In this document: one piece after another, positions 11,701 through 21,159 of the stretch
Layout of the letters: the number at the start of each line of letters is the position of its first letter
How positions within the stretch are numbered: position 1 is the first letter of the stretch
Assembly (NCBI RefSeq): GCF_000812665.2
Contig: NZ_CP014327.1
Coordinates: 1,319,501-1,383,500, forward strand
Length of the DNA stretch: 64,000 bases
Reading direction: 5' to 3'
DNA from: Falsihalocynthiibacter arcticus
GTDB lineage: Bacteria; Pseudomonadota; Alphaproteobacteria; Rhodobacterales; Rhodobacteraceae
Program-made: the position numbers and the translations under genes
Notes under the pieces: generated by a model
What the model saw: the letters and a program-made list of their open reading frames with translations, nothing else
Databases searched by the model: none
Told to the model about the DNA's origin: nothing

Positions 11701-14154
11701 AACACTATCTCCCTCCCCGTCACCGAGGCTTGGGGCGGTGGCGCATATGTCACCGCCACGGTCATCCGGCCCATGGATACGGCGACCAAACATAATCCCG
11801 CCCGCGCACTCGGTCTGTCCTATGCGCCCGTTGATCCGGGGGCGCGTGTTTTGACCGTAACTTTCCTAACACCTGAGGAGGTCGCCCCGCGCGGCCCGCT
11901 CGATGTTTCGCTCAAAGTCGACGGAATAGAGCCACATGAAGACACTTACGTCACCATCGCCGCCGTCGATGTTGGCATTCTCAATCTCACAGGATTTGAG
12001 GCCCCCGATGTGTCTGGCCACTACTTTGGCCAGCGCCGCCTCGGCGTCGGTCTGCGCGATATTTACGGCCGTCTTTTGGATGGCATGAACGGCGCGATGG
12101 GCGAAGTACGCTCGGGTGGCGACGCGGCCCAAAGCGGAAGTTTTGACGCACCGCCCCCCACCGAAGAACTGGTCGCTTATTTCTCGGGTCCGCTCAAAGT
12201 TGCCGCCGATGGCACGGTCCAAACCACCTTCGATCTGCCCTCCTTCAACGGCACCGTCCGTTTGATGGCCGTGGTCTGGTCGGACACCGCCGTTGGCGAA
12301 GCACAGGCCGATATCCTCGTGCGCGATCCCGTCGTTGTCACGGCTTCTGTACCGCGCTTTATGGCCCCCAATGACACCTCGCGCCTACTGCTCGAAATCG
12401 TGCATGCAAAAGGCCCCGCAGGTCACATGGACATCGCGGTTTCCTCCGCAGGTCTTGATCTCGACATCACCGCTTTGGCCACAGGGTTCGAGTTGGCCGA
12501 GAACGGCACCGCGCGCCTGACGGTTCCCATTCGTGCCACGCATACGGGCCTTCAGGAAATCGCAATTACTTTGATCACGCCTGACGGAAAAATCTTGGAA
12601 AAAACCCTAACGCTCCCCGTGCAAAACAACGATCCCGCCGTGATGCGCACCAGCCGTTTTGACCTCGCGAACGACAAAAGCCTGCTCTTTAACAAAGACG
12701 TTTTCGCAGGCCTCCTTCCGGGAACGGGCGAAGCCACTTTGGCAATAGGCACCCTCGCACAGTTTGATGCCCCCGGCCTTCTGTCCGCGCTGGATCGATA
12801 CCCCTATGGCTGCACCGAGCAAGTCACCTCCCGCGCGATGCCGTTGCTTTATCTAAGTTCCGTTGCCGAGGCGATGGACCTCGATACCCCCGAGGGCCTC
12901 AACCTGCGGATCGATCAGGCCATAATCGAGGTTTTGGCCAATCAATCTTCCAGCGGAGCCTTCGGTCTGTGGCGTCCGGAATCCGGCTCTCTTTGGCTTG
13001 ATGCCTATGTGACCGATTTCCTCTCTCGCGCGCGTGTTACGGGGCATGACGTGCCCGATCTTGCTCTGCGCTCTGCCTTGGACAACCTGCGCAACCAAGT
13101 GAACTACAACGCCGATTTTGACTCTGGTGGCGAGGGTCTTGCCTACGCGCTCCTCGTTCTTGCCCGCGAAGGGGCGGCGGCGATGGGCGATTTGCGTTAC
13201 TATGCCGATGTAAAAGGCGACGCTTTCGCAACGCCCCTTGCCCAAGCCCAAATCGGCGCGGCACTGGCGAGTTATGGCGATCAAACCCGCGCGGACCGGA
13301 TGTTCAAGAAGGCCGCCGTTTCCCTCTCGCGGATGGAATCTGATCGTGATCGCCAATACTGGCGCGCTGATTTCGGCACGAACCTGCGCGATACTGCCGC
13401 GGTTATCACCCTTGCTGTGGAATCCGGTTCCACCGCGCTGGATATCGACGCCCTCACGCAATTGGTCACTCAAAACGGCGAGGCCACGCGCTCTACCCAA
13501 GAAAATATGTGGACGCTCATGGCCGCGAATGCCCTGCTTGAGGATCCCTCCGTCGCAGGCTTCACGGTGGATGGCGTCCCCGCAACTGGGCCATTGGTGC
13601 GCGTGCTTGACGCCCAAACCAATGCGGGACAATCGCTCGATATTCGCAACCAATCGGGCAAAACCCAGCAAGTCACCGTCACCACCTATGGCGTCCCCGA
13701 AGTGCCCGAACCCGCGCGCGGCAACGGCATGAGCATCACCCGCAGCTATTTCACCATGGATGGCGAGGCTGTAACTTTGGACAGCGTTAGTGCCGGAACG
13801 CGGCTGGTCACCGTCCTTGAAATTACCCCCTTCCGCAATCTCGAGGCCCGTCTGATGGTCGCCGATCCCCTCCCTGCGGGCTTTGAAATCGACAACCCAT
13901 CCTTGCTGCAAGCGGGCGATATCAAATCTCTCGAATGGCTCGATTTGGATATCTACGTCGAAAACGCCGAATACCGTCAGGATCGCTTCCTCGCCGCCGT
14001 AAATCATCGGTCCGACAAAGCGTTCAATCTGGCCTATATCGTGCGTGCGGTTTCGCCTGGCGACTATCATCACCCCGCCGCGAGTGTTGAAGATATGTAC
14101 CGGCCTCAATTCCGCGCCCATACCGATTCTGGCCGCGTTTCTGTCGTGGAATGA
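8710..14154 (+). CDS. Bacterial alpha-2-macroglobulin with N-terminal PAN/Apple domain
   Basis: A 1814-residue periplasmic protease trap. Bacterial A2Ms are thought to protect the envelope when the wall is breached and are commonly paired with PBP1C, as here. A signal peptide covers about residues 1-20. A Cys-rich PAN/Apple-like segment follows (about 27-95, CQRTCLADTQCKAFTFN), then MG domains, a bait region, and the thioester motif CTEQ at residues 1368-1371 in the context YGCTEQVTSRAMP, so this copy should form the covalent-capture bond. The C-terminus is the macroglobulin receptor-like domain (YRQDRFLAAV...YIVRAVSPGDY). There is no Cys lipobox at the signal peptide, unlike E. coli YfhM. 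The stop overlaps the pbpC start by four bases (ATGA), so the two are translationally coupled. Confidence 0.93.
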   Translation: MRIIFAVFAFLLLLPISVAAQDGMPDRRFSISRDLDFYGADLQSIFDTTFEVCQRTCLADTQCKAFTFNKRSNACFTKKSVEDTVAYEGALSGRVWDNDPRLVASAAQRLTEIPFVGQPLRDGAYTLAANLGQYHYSGEWGVEDLLNSASDREANGDLMNALHFVGGALSLTDSSDLWVEYARLALAVKFENSATQNTYRQRAMWAAINGYIRAVNNPQKSNALFQLALAFEANNLGRQMIPALNKVAEIAPRADADALLESAIAKYGFRITGNEIESDLAAPRICATFSENLVAAGVDYTSYMQFPSASLAVEVENDRLCISGLSHGERAKFTFRQGLPAASGETLAKDVEITGYVRDRTPSVSFPSRAYVLPKTPNAALPIESVNASEIDLTLRRVSDRNLLRAIQDNYFGRPMSTWTEQTFASEIAEDIWTGTATLTQDLNQDVTTRLPLDEALTGQPAGIYALKASIPGTDPYDNPPATQWFVLSDLGVATASGIDGLHVFVRSLASADVKSGVTVTLLSEANSVLAEGLTDAKGYVHFDAGLTLGTAGRAPALVTVTDGETDIAFLSLKDAEFDLSDRGVEGRPPAPPIDVFMTTDRGAYRAGETVNVTALLRDQASQALQNVPVTAILRRPDGVEYTRQVSTSSEMGGHVLSLPIAATAPRGKWTLALYADPEVAALATQTFLVEDFLPERIDFTWDFADTPLRPGQDMSVAFDVKYLFGAPAEGMGVSGSVSLRASEGLSAYPGYQFGRYDESFYAERTYFDGGDTDAQGMANAVLTLPESDGANRPLSADFTFSVTEGSGRPVERRETRDLDLAGSVIGIKPQFDDVVAEGTAAEFLILPLDKTQTPVAMDLVYAVNRVETTYQWYQQYGNWDYEPITRRTRVDSGKVTFTGDPITVSTPVEWGHYELVVERAGGEALSSSLDFYAGWYVAADVTTTPDVLDVSLDKASYVPGETATLRFVPRYAGKALITVMSNHLIDMKMIDVVEGENTISLPVTEAWGGGAYVTATVIRPMDTATKHNPARALGLSYAPVDPGARVLTVTFLTPEEVAPRGPLDVSLKVDGIEPHEDTYVTIAAVDVGILNLTGFEAPDVSGHYFGQRRLGVGLRDIYGRLLDGMNGAMGEVRSGGDAAQSGSFDAPPPTEELVAYFSGPLKVAADGTVQTTFDLPSFNGTVRLMAVVWSDTAVGEAQADILVRDPVVVTASVPRFMAPNDTSRLLLEIVHAKGPAGHMDIAVSSAGLDLDITALATGFELAENGTARLTVPIRATHTGLQEIAITLITPDGKILEKTLTLPVQNNDPAVMRTSRFDLANDKSLLFNKDVFAGLLPGTGEATLAIGTLAQFDAPGLLSALDRYPYGCTEQVTSRAMPLLYLSSVAEAMDLDTPEGLNLRIDQAIIEVLANQSSSGAFGLWRPESGSLWLDAYVTDFLSRARVTGHDVPDLALRSALDNLRNQVNYNADFDSGGEGLAYALLVLAREGAAAMGDLRYYADVKGDAFATPLAQAQIGAALASYGDQTRADRMFKKAAVSLSRMESDRDRQYWRADFGTNLRDTAAVITLAVESGSTALDIDALTQLVTQNGEATRSTQENMWTLMAANALLEDPSVAGFTVDGVPATGPLVRVLDAQTNAGQSLDIRNQSGKTQQVTVTTYGVPEVPEPARGNGMSITRSYFTMDGEAVTLDSVSAGTRLVTVLEITPFRNLEARLMVADPLPAGFEIDNPSLLQAGDIKSLEWLDLDIYVENAEYRQDRFLAAVNHRSDKAFNLAYIVRAVSPGDYHHPAASVEDMYRPQFRAHTDSGRVSVVE

Positions 14155-16204
14155 TACTCAGACACATCACATGGCGGGGGCTGGTTTTCCTCGCTGTGTT
14201 CCTCCTCATGCTGGCAACTTTGCGCGACCGGTTCGACCAATGGGTGCGCGACACAGAATTGCCTCCGATCGTTCAGGAAACCTCTGTCGAAGTGCGGGAT
14301 CGCAGCGGCGCATTGCTGCGGGCCTATACCACCTCTGGCGGGTACTGGCGCCTCGCGACAACCTTGGATCACGTCGATCCGCGCTATGTCGACATGTTGA
14401 TTGCCTTCGAGGATAAACGCTTTTTTACCCACAACGGGGTCGATTTGCGCGCCATGAGTCGTGCCGCCAGCCAAGCTATTTGGAACGGTCACATCATCTC
14501 TGGCGCTTCCACTCTTACCATGCAAGTCGCGCGTCTGCTTGAGGGCGGAAGCACGGGGAGTTGGCAAGGGAAAATCCGCCAAATCCGACTGGCCTTGGCG
14601 CTCGAACGCACCCTCACCAAAGACGAAATCCTCACGCTCTATCTCAACCGTGCGCCGTTTGGCGGCAATATCGAAGGGGTGCGCGCCGCGTCTCGCGCCT
14701 ATTTCGCTAAGTCCGCCCGACGCCTGACCGCCGCCGAGGCCGCGCTGCTCGTGGCGCTCCCCCAATCGCCAGAAGGGCGTCGTCCTGACCTGAATTCCGA
14801 AAATGCACATCTTGCCCGTGACCGTATTTTAGACCGCCTCGCGTTGGCAAATGTACTGCCCCCCGACGAGATTGTTGCCGCAAAAACAGAGCCTATTCCG
14901 GGGAATAGACACGAATTTCCCCGTCTCGCGCCGCATCTCTCGGACCGCGCAATCGGTCAAGCTCCGCTGCGCAGCGAGCACTATCTTACGGTTGATGCGC
15001 GGCTTCAGGAATCCCTTGAGGCCCTCGCCATTACCGCCCTCAGAAACCAAAACGAGTCGATGCAGGTCGCAATTCTTCTCGCCGATCACACAACGGGCGA
15101 AATCCTCGCAAGTGTCGGATCGGCGGGGTACAAAAACACGCGTCGCCGTGGGTTTATCGATATGACCAACGCCGTGCGCTCCCCCGGTTCAACCCTTAAG
15201 CCACTCATCTATGGCCTCGCGTTTGACCAAGGGCTTGCGCATCCCGAAACCCTGATCCAAGACCGCCCCACTGCCTTTGGCTCCTACGTGCCGCAAAATT
15301 TCGACGGTCAGTTTCGCGGCCTTTTACCGATACGAAAAGCGCTCCAACTCTCGCTCAATATCCCCGTGGTTTCCCTCACCCAAGCGCTTGGCCCCGCGCG
15401 CTTCGTTGCGGCTCTAAAACAGGCCGGCGTGACCCCCATCATTCCCGGTGGCAAAGCGGGCCTCGCGGTCGCTTTGGGCGGGGTTGGGGTCACATTAACC
15501 GATCTTGTCACCCTCTATGGCGGTCTCGCTGAAGGCGGCCAAACGCGCCCGCTTTATTGGCGCCAAGAAGACGAACCGATCCGCACAGGTCGCCGTTTTT
15601 TAACCCCCATTCCCGCATGGTACGTCAACGATATCCTCTCCGGAGTTGCGCCCCCAAAAAACGCTCCCAAGGGTCGGATCGCCTACAAAACCGGCACGAG
15701 TTATGGCCACCGCGATGCATGGGCGATTGGCTTTGACGGTAAATTCGTGGCGGGCGTTTGGATGGGCCGCGCCGATGGCACATCCTTGCCCGGCGTTTTT
15801 GGCGGCGAGCTTGCGGCCCCCATTCTGTTCGAAGCCTTCGCCCGCCTAAACCAGCCAACCTACCCCCTTGCCCCACCACCCGCCGCCGCACTTACGGTTT
15901 CATACGCGGACCTCCCACAGCCCTTGAAGGAATTCCGGGCCCGCGACGCCGCCTTTGGCGCGCCGCTAGGTGGGCCGGAATTGGCCTTCCCCCCGATGGG
16001 GCAATCCTTGAGAAAATGGATGTGTTCGTCGCCAAAGTCCGCGACGGAGAAGCGCCATTCACATGGCTTTTGAACGGAGCGTTAGTGGAAGCTGGCACGC
16101 GCTCTCGCGAGGTCTCACTGCCCTATCCGGGGCGTGGATTTGTCTCGCTTTCGGTGATCGATGCGCAGGGCCGTTCCGCGCGCACCGATGTGTTTGTGAA
16201 CTGA
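14151..16204 (+). CDS. pbpC: Penicillin-binding protein 1C, frameshifted near the C-terminus as written
   Basis: A bifunctional class A peptidoglycan synthase. There is one TM anchor (about 10-25). The glycosyltransferase domain has the catalytic Glu in FEDKRFFTHNGVD and motif ASTLTMQVARL. The transpeptidase has SPGSTLKP (nucleophile Ser in S-T-L-K) and YKTGTSYGHRDAW. As written the frame ends at 16073 in a non-family tail. Shifting frame at the six-C run near 15990-15998 (FPP-MGQ becomes FPP-DGAIL) restores the BiPBP_C domain to 16204 (VKVRDGEAP-like, then TWLLNGA, GFVSLSVIDAQGRSA). One added C gives a protein of about 684 residues. It is coupled to the alpha-2-macroglobulin upstream. The catalytic domains are unaffected by the shift. 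Confidence 0.9.
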
Positions 16205-16215
16205 CTTAAGGCGAG

Positions 16216-17391
16216 TTAGAGCCTTTCAATCGCCAGCGCGATCCCCTGACCGCCGCCAATGCACATGGTGATCAAGGCGCGTTTTCCGCCCGTGCGTTCC
16301 AATTCATACAGCGCCTTCACTGTCAAAATCGCCCCCGTCGCGCCCACGGGATGTCCAAGCGCAATCGCCCCGCCGTTGGGATTGATCACTGCGGGGTCCA
16401 TCCCCAACTCCTTCGCCACAGCCAAGGCCTGCGACGCGAAGGCTTCGTTGCTTTCAATCACATCAAAGTCGCCAATTTTGAGGCCCGTCTTTGCCAAAAG
16501 GGCTCTAACAGCTGGCACAGGCCCGATCCCCATAACCTCAGGGCGCACGCCCGCGATCCCATACCCCAAGACACGCGCGCGCGGTTTTAGGCCCGCTTTT
16601 TCCGCCGCGGATGCCGTGGCATATACCAAAGCCGCCGCCCCGTCGTTGATCCCCGATGCATTGCCCGCCGTAACGGTCCCGTCCTTTTGAAACGCAGCGC
16701 GCAACCCTGCCAAGGCCTCAAGCGTCGTTGCACGCGGATGCTCGTCGGTATCAAACTGAACCGTCTCGCGCTTCACCTTGATTTCAACCGGTACGATCTG
16801 GCTCGTGAAATATCCGTTTTCAATCGCCGCGACCGCCTTCTCTTGGCTCGCAAGCGCAAAGGCGTCCTGCTGCGCCCGCGTGATGTCATGTTCCTGCGCG
16901 ACATTCTCGGCGGTAATACCCATATGCCCCGACCCAAACGGGCAGTTCAGCGTGCCCAGCATCATGTCCTGTGCCACGGCATCGCCCATTTTTGCGCCCC
17001 AACGCGCCGCAGGCAAAATATACGGCGAGCGACTCATGTTTTCCGCACCACCGGCCAGCCCAAAGTCACAATCTCCCAGCATTAGAGACTGAATCACCGA
17101 GATCTGCGCCTGAACACCAGAGCCACAAAGCCGGTTCACATTCATTGCAGGAACCCCATCGGGCACGCCAGCCTGACGCGCAGAAACGCGGGACAAATAC
17201 ATATCGCGGGGTTCTGTATTGATCACGGTTCCAAAGACCACATTGCCGATTTGCGCGGGTTCAACGCCCGCGCGCGCCATGGCTTCCCGCGCTACAATTG
17301 TACCCAATTCCGTCGGGGCAACGCCGCCCAAGCCCTTGCCAAAACTGCCAATTGCCGTCCGCGCGCCGCCTAGAATTACGATGTCTGTCAT
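16216..17391 (-). CDS. phaA: Acetyl-CoA C-acetyltransferase (biosynthetic thiolase)
   Basis: A 391-residue thiolase that condenses two acetyl-CoA to acetoacetyl-CoA, or the reverse. With the start at the ATG complementary to 17389-17391 (MTDIVILGGARTAIG) the acyl-accepting Cys is residue 89 in NRLCGSGVQ, the same number as in the Zoogloea enzyme. The other catalytic residues are His in ALGHPVGATGA and Cys in CIGGGQG. An upstream in-frame start at 17427 would add 12 non-family residues. No phaB, phaC or beta-oxidation gene is adjacent, so whether it serves polyhydroxybutyrate, ketone-body or amino-acid catabolism cannot be told; the symbol reflects the class only. Confidence 0.92.
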   Translation of the reverse strand: MTDIVILGGARTAIGSFGKGLGGVAPTELGTIVAREAMARAGVEPAQIGNVVFGTVINTEPRDMYLSRVSARQAGVPDGVPAMNVNRLCGSGVQAQISVIQSLMLGDCDFGLAGGAENMSRSPYILPAARWGAKMGDAVAQDMMLGTLNCPFGSGHMGITAENVAQEHDITRAQQDAFALASQEKAVAAIENGYFTSQIVPVEIKVKRETVQFDTDEHPRATTLEALAGLRAAFQKDGTVTAGNASGINDGAAALVYATASAAEKAGLKPRARVLGYGIAGVRPEVMGIGPVPAVRALLAKTGLKIGDFDVIESNEAFASQALAVAKELGMDPAVINPNGGAIALGHPVGATGAILTVKALYELERTGGKRALITMCIGGGQGIALAIERL

Positions 17392-17463
17392 GGCTCTCTC
17401 CAATGTCATTTTGGAAAAGCCTAGCATTCTGACGGCGCACGCAAAGAATTACGTCACGTCGGT

Positions 17464-18243
17464 CTAGCGCTTGAAAAAATGCGCCTCTGGTAGGGTTGTC
17501 GGAACCTCGTGCCGCGTAATTTCCTCGCGCTCAGTCGACGATAGTTGCCAAACATTCCGCCCCTCAAAAACGGCCGCCGTCAAGTAATTTCCATAAGCCG
17601 CAGAACTGTCCAAATTAACGCGGTTAGGATAGCGCGTCGCATGAGTTAATGCCGTATGCCCGTGCACAATAAGCGCCCCGTGGTCCACATCACTATCCAA
17701 AAATCCTTCCCGAATCCAAACCAGATCATCCTCATCTTGGGCATTCAAAGGCACTGTTGGGCGAATTCCCGCATGCACAAAATGCACATCGCCGCGTGTA
17801 AAGGACGTCGGCCGCTGGCTCAGGAAATCGATGTGGGATTGCGGAACACTGCTGCGCGCCTCGGCATGAACTTCGCCATAGCGCCGCTTCGCGTCAACGT
17901 CGACACCATAGGACGCCAGCGTTTCCGTGCCACCAATCCGCGCATTCAGCCAGTCGAGACCGATAAATAAATGCGGGTCGTTTTTGGACACCTCTTCCAA
18001 ATACCAAAGGAACATCCGGTCGTGATTTCCCATTAGGACGACCCAGTTTTCACCAGCATCAATCCCGTCGAGAAGATATTGGACCACCGCTTTGCACGCG
18101 GGGCCACGGTCCACCAAATCGCCCAAATGCACAATCGGCGCGTCGGTATCCTGCACACGCTTTTTGTCCTGCGCGATACGGTCGTGCGCATCATGCAGCA
18201 TGTCGAGTTGTCCGTGGATATCACCGATTGCATACGTGCGCAT
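17464..18243 (-). CDS. Metallophosphoesterase (PP2A-like Ser/Thr phosphatase / ApaH-like)
   Basis: A 259-residue calcineurin-like phosphoesterase. All metal-site blocks are present in order: GDIHGQ (residues 7-12), GDLVDRGP, GNHDRMF, a VHAGIRP histidine, and IVHGHT near the C-terminus. The set fits bacterial PPP-type phosphatases or Ap4A hydrolases. I chose the ATG complementary to 18241-18243, which starts MRTYAIGDIHGQ; an upstream start at 18297 adds 18 unlike residues running into the serA terminator. The substrate (phosphoprotein or dinucleotide polyphosphate) cannot be read from sequence. It stands between thiolase and serA on the same strand but after a terminator, so it probably has its own promoter. 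Confidence 0.85.
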   Translation of the reverse strand: MRTYAIGDIHGQLDMLHDAHDRIAQDKKRVQDTDAPIVHLGDLVDRGPACKAVVQYLLDGIDAGENWVVLMGNHDRMFLWYLEEVSKNDPHLFIGLDWLNARIGGTETLASYGVDVDAKRRYGEVHAEARSSVPQSHIDFLSQRPTSFTRGDVHFVHAGIRPTVPLNAQDEDDLVWIREGFLDSDVDHGALIVHGHTALTHATRYPNRVNLDSSAAYGNYLTAAVFEGRNVWQLSSTEREEITRHEVPTTLPEAHFFKR

Positions 18244-18284
18244 ATTGCGTTCCTTCAAGATTATTTTGTTATAAAACCACAAAA

Positions 18285-18309
18285 GACCCGCCAGCAAAAC
18301 CGGCGGATC
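18285..18309 (-). terminator. Rho-independent terminator of the serC-serA operon
   Basis: On the minus strand GATCCGCCGG, loop TTTTG, CTGGCGGGTC (stem of 10 with two G-U pairs) is followed at once by TTTTGTGGTTTT. It lies about 30 bases after the serA stop and just upstream of the metallophosphoesterase start. Confidence 0.75.
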
Positions 18310-18337
18310 TTCTGTGAAATTCTCAGTACCCGTGGGC

Positions 18338-19933
18338 CTAGGTAGCGTCGAATTCCAAAGGCTTCACGGATTGGAACAAGCCCGTATCCGTGAGTTTTTT
18401 CAGGACGGTGTCTGATACTTTTCCGTCCACATACAACAGTGCAATCGCGTCGCCGCCTTGATCTGCACGACCCAAAGTGAAGTTGGCGATATTGACGCCG
18501 TTTTCACCCATGATGCCACCCAATGTCCCGATAATGCCCGGAACATCTTTGTTGGTGGTATAGAGCATGTGGGCGCCGACTTCGGCGTCGATGTTGATGC
18601 CTTTGATCTGGATGAAACGTGGCTTGCCGTCGTTGAAAACAGTTCCCGCAATCGAGCGTTCCCGTTTCGCCGTGGCGATCGTTACCTTGATATAAGCATC
18701 AAACGCACCCGATTTTTCCTGCGTGGTTTTGCTGATTTTAATGCCACGGTCCTTGGCGATAACCGGTGCCGAAACCATGTTCACGTCTGGGTTTGTCGAC
18801 TGCATGATGCCCGCAATCGCGGCGCATTCGAGGGCGGCCAAGTTCATTTCCGCAACCGTGCCATCATAGGTGATGTTGATGGCCTTGATGGGTTCGTCGG
18901 TCAATTGGCCGATGAACGCGCCAAGGTGCTCGGCAAGTTTGATCCAAGGGCCCATGATTTTGGCTTCTTCGGCGGTAACCGATGGCATGTTGAGTGCATT
19001 TGTGACGGCCCCAGTGAGGAGGTAGTCGGACATTTGCTCGGCAACTTGCACCGCGACATTTTCTTGGGCTTCAGTGGTGGACGCGCCAAGGTGCGGCGTG
19101 CAAACCACGTTGGGAAGGTTGAACAACGGGCTGTCCGTTGCTGGCTCAACTTCGAAAACGTCGAAAGCCGCGCCCGCGACATGGCCGGATTTGAGGGCTT
19201 CGGCAAGGTCCGCTTCAATCACCAGACCGCCGCGCGCACAGTTGATAATGCGCACACCTTTTTTCATTTTCGCAATTGTCTCGGCGTTGATCATGCCGCG
19301 TGTCGCGTCGGTTGCAGGCACGTGCAGCGTGATGAAATCGGAACGCTCAAGCAATTCGTCGAGTTCTACTTTGGTAACGCCAAGTTTCGCCGCGCGCTCT
19401 TCCGAAAGGAAGGGATCATAAGCGATCACTTTCATTTTCAGACCAACAGCCCGGTCACAAACGATGCCACCAATGTTGCCCGCGCCGATCACGCCGAGGG
19501 TTTTATGCGTAAGCTCAACACCCATAAATTTGGATTTTTCCCATTTGCCCGCATGTGTGCTGGCGCTAGCTTCTGGGATTTGACGCGCCACCGCAAACAT
19601 CATCGCAATTGCGTGTTCGGCGGTTGTGATCATGTTGCCAAACGGCGTGTTCATCACGATCACGCCTTTCTTGGACGCCGCAGGGATATCAACGTTGTCC
19701 ACCCCGATGCCAGCGCGCGCGATGACTTTGAGGTTGTCGGCAGCAGCGAGGATTTTTTCGGTAACTTTGGTTGCCGAGCGAATGGCCAAGCCGTCATAGT
19801 CTTTGATCTTCGCGAGCAGCGCGTCCTTGTCTTTGCCAAGGTTGGGTTCGAAATCTACGTCGATTCCACGGTCGCGGAAAATTTGAACAGCAGCGTCGCT
19901 GAGTTTGTCGGAAACGAGAACTTTAGGTGCCAT
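18338..19933 (-). CDS. serA: D-3-phosphoglycerate dehydrogenase
   Basis: First step of serine synthesis: 3-phosphoglycerate to 3-phosphohydroxypyruvate with NAD. This is the long form (531 residues): an N-terminal D-isomer-specific dehydrogenase with the Rossmann motif GAGNIGGIVCDRA near 150 and catalytic-site contexts INCARGGLV, the Glu in VFEVEP and the His in CTPHLGAST, then an ASB/intervening domain (about 320-450) and a C-terminal ACT domain (DVPGIIGTLGGIMGENGVNIANF) that usually mediates serine feedback. It follows serC with an 83-base gap holding a strong hairpin. A 509-codon open frame on the opposite strand is a composition shadow. Confidence 0.96.
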   Translation of the reverse strand: MAPKVLVSDKLSDAAVQIFRDRGIDVDFEPNLGKDKDALLAKIKDYDGLAIRSATKVTEKILAAADNLKVIARAGIGVDNVDIPAASKKGVIVMNTPFGNMITTAEHAIAMMFAVARQIPEASASTHAGKWEKSKFMGVELTHKTLGVIGAGNIGGIVCDRAVGLKMKVIAYDPFLSEERAAKLGVTKVELDELLERSDFITLHVPATDATRGMINAETIAKMKKGVRIINCARGGLVIEADLAEALKSGHVAGAAFDVFEVEPATDSPLFNLPNVVCTPHLGASTTEAQENVAVQVAEQMSDYLLTGAVTNALNMPSVTAEEAKIMGPWIKLAEHLGAFIGQLTDEPIKAINITYDGTVAEMNLAALECAAIAGIMQSTNPDVNMVSAPVIAKDRGIKISKTTQEKSGAFDAYIKVTIATAKRERSIAGTVFNDGKPRFIQIKGINIDAEVGAHMLYTTNKDVPGIIGTLGGIMGENGVNIANFTLGRADQGGDAIALLYVDGKVSDTVLKKLTDTGLFQSVKPLEFDAT

Positions 19934-19974
19934 GGTGGCCTCCTCAGAAGTTTAAAAAATTTAAAAAGGGGGTG

Positions 19975-20014
19975 TCTGAAGGTTTAAAAACTTTAAAGTT
20001 TCAACCTTCAGACA
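19975..20014. promoter_or_regulatory. Perfect hairpin between serC and serA
   Basis: GTCTGAAGGTT (19975-19985) pairs perfectly with AACCTTCAGAC (20004-20014), an 11-base stem. The loop contains a second palindrome, AAACTTTAAAGTTT. On the transcribed (minus) strand the stem is followed by ACACCCCCTTTTT and more A/T, so it could act as a leaky terminator lowering serA relative to serC, or as an mRNA end stabiliser. The structure is seen directly; the role is inference. Confidence 0.6.
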
Positions 20015-20016
20015 GA

Positions 20017-21159
20017 TTATTGAGCGGCGATCTCGGCGTTGAACGCCCAGTCGAGCCACGGCATCAACGCCGCAACATCGGAGGCTTCAATCGTGCCACC
20101 ACACCAGATCCGAAGACCCGCCGGCGCATCGCGGTAGGCACCGATATCCAGCGCAACACCTTCGTTCTCGAGGCGCTTTGCAACGGCTTTAGCGAAAGTC
20201 GCACCATCCTTGATCCGCGCATCCGTAAACTTCACGCAAACCGAAGTTGTGGAGCGAATAGCAGGGTCCGCCGCGAGGAATTCAATCCAGTCATGTGTCT
20301 CGACAAACTTGGAAATCTCGGCAGTATTTGCATCCGCACGAGCGATCAAACCCTTAAGGCCACCTTGTTTTTTGGACCATTCCAGCGCCACAAGATAATC
20401 TTCAACACAGAGCATCGAAGGCGTGTTAATTGTTTCGCCGCTAAAGATGCCGTCGATCAATTTGCCACCTTTGGTAAGGCGGAAAATCTTGGGCAGGGGC
20501 CAAGAAGGTGTATAGTTTTCAAGGCGTTCCACGGCACATGGGCTTAGGATCAACATCCCGTGCGCCGCTTCGCCGCCCAGCACTTTCTGCCAGCTAAAGG
20601 TTGTAACGTCGAGTTTATCCCATGGCAGGTCCATCGCGAATGCCGCCGAAGTGGCGTCGCAAATGGTCAGGCCTTCGCGGTTCGCGGGGATTGCGTCGCC
20701 GTTGGGCATCCGCACACCAGAGGTCGTTCCATTCCATGTGAAAACAACGTCCTTGTTGTAATCAACGGCGGTCATATCGACGATTTCGCCATAGTCTGCG
20801 GTGCGCACATTGGCTTCGATTTTGAGCTGTTTCACGACATCCGTGACCCAGCCAGCCCCGAAGGATTCCCACGCAACCATTTCTGCGGGACGTTCACCCA
20901 AAAGGGACCACATCGCCATTTCCATCGCGCCAGTATCCGAAGCGGGGACAATGCCAATTTTATAATCTGTAGGGATTCCAAGGATTTCGCGGGTATTTTC
21001 GATCGCGGCCTTGAGTTTTGCTTTGCCGACAGCTGCACGATGCGAGCGGCCCAAAGGCGCGTCAGCGAGATCGTTTAATGTCCAGGAAGCAGGTTTGGCA
21101 CATGGGCCAGAAGAGAAACGCGGATTGGCCGGGCGCGTTGCCGGAGTCGTGGTAGCCAT
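20017..21159 (-). CDS. serC: Phosphoserine aminotransferase
   Basis: Second step of serine synthesis: PLP-dependent transamination of phosphohydroxypyruvate with glutamate (also used in B6 synthesis). 380 residues from the ATG complementary to 21157-21159, preceded by GAGG at good spacing; the open frame runs 39 codons further up, but that stretch is the RNA leader. Family marks are the N-terminal [15 protein letters not shown] and [18 protein letters not shown], with the PLP lysine in [11 protein letters not shown]. It resembles the archaeal/alphaproteobacterial group of SerC more than the E. coli one. It heads the serC-serA operon. Confidence 0.94.
   Translation of the reverse strand: MATTTPATRPANPRFSSGPCAKPASWTLNDLADAPLGRSHRAAVGKAKLKAAIENTREILGIPTDYKIGIVPASDTGAMEMAMWSLLGERPAEMVAWESFGAGWVTDVVKQLKIEANVRTADYGEIVDMTAVDYNKDVVFTWNGTTSGVRMPNGDAIPANREGLTICDATSAAFAMDLPWDKLDVTTFSWQKVLGGEAAHGMLILSPCAVERLENYTPSWPLPKIFRLTKGGKLIDGIFSGETINTPSMLCVEDYLVALEWSKKQGGLKGLIARADANTAEISKFVETHDWIEFLAADPAIRSTTSVCVKFTDARIKDGATFAKAVAKRLENEGVALDIGAYRDAPAGLRIWCGGTIEASDVAALMPWLDWAFNAEIAAQ

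Noticed and set aside
12853-14121. 422-codon minus-strand frame inside the alpha-2-macroglobulin gene
   Set aside because: Antisense of a long, well supported gene; the product is Gly/His/Arg-rich with no domain features. Codon bias explains it.
18458-19987. 509-codon plus-strand frame opposite serA
   Set aside because: Same reasoning: an antisense shadow of serA, with a product rich in His, Arg and Phe and no motif.
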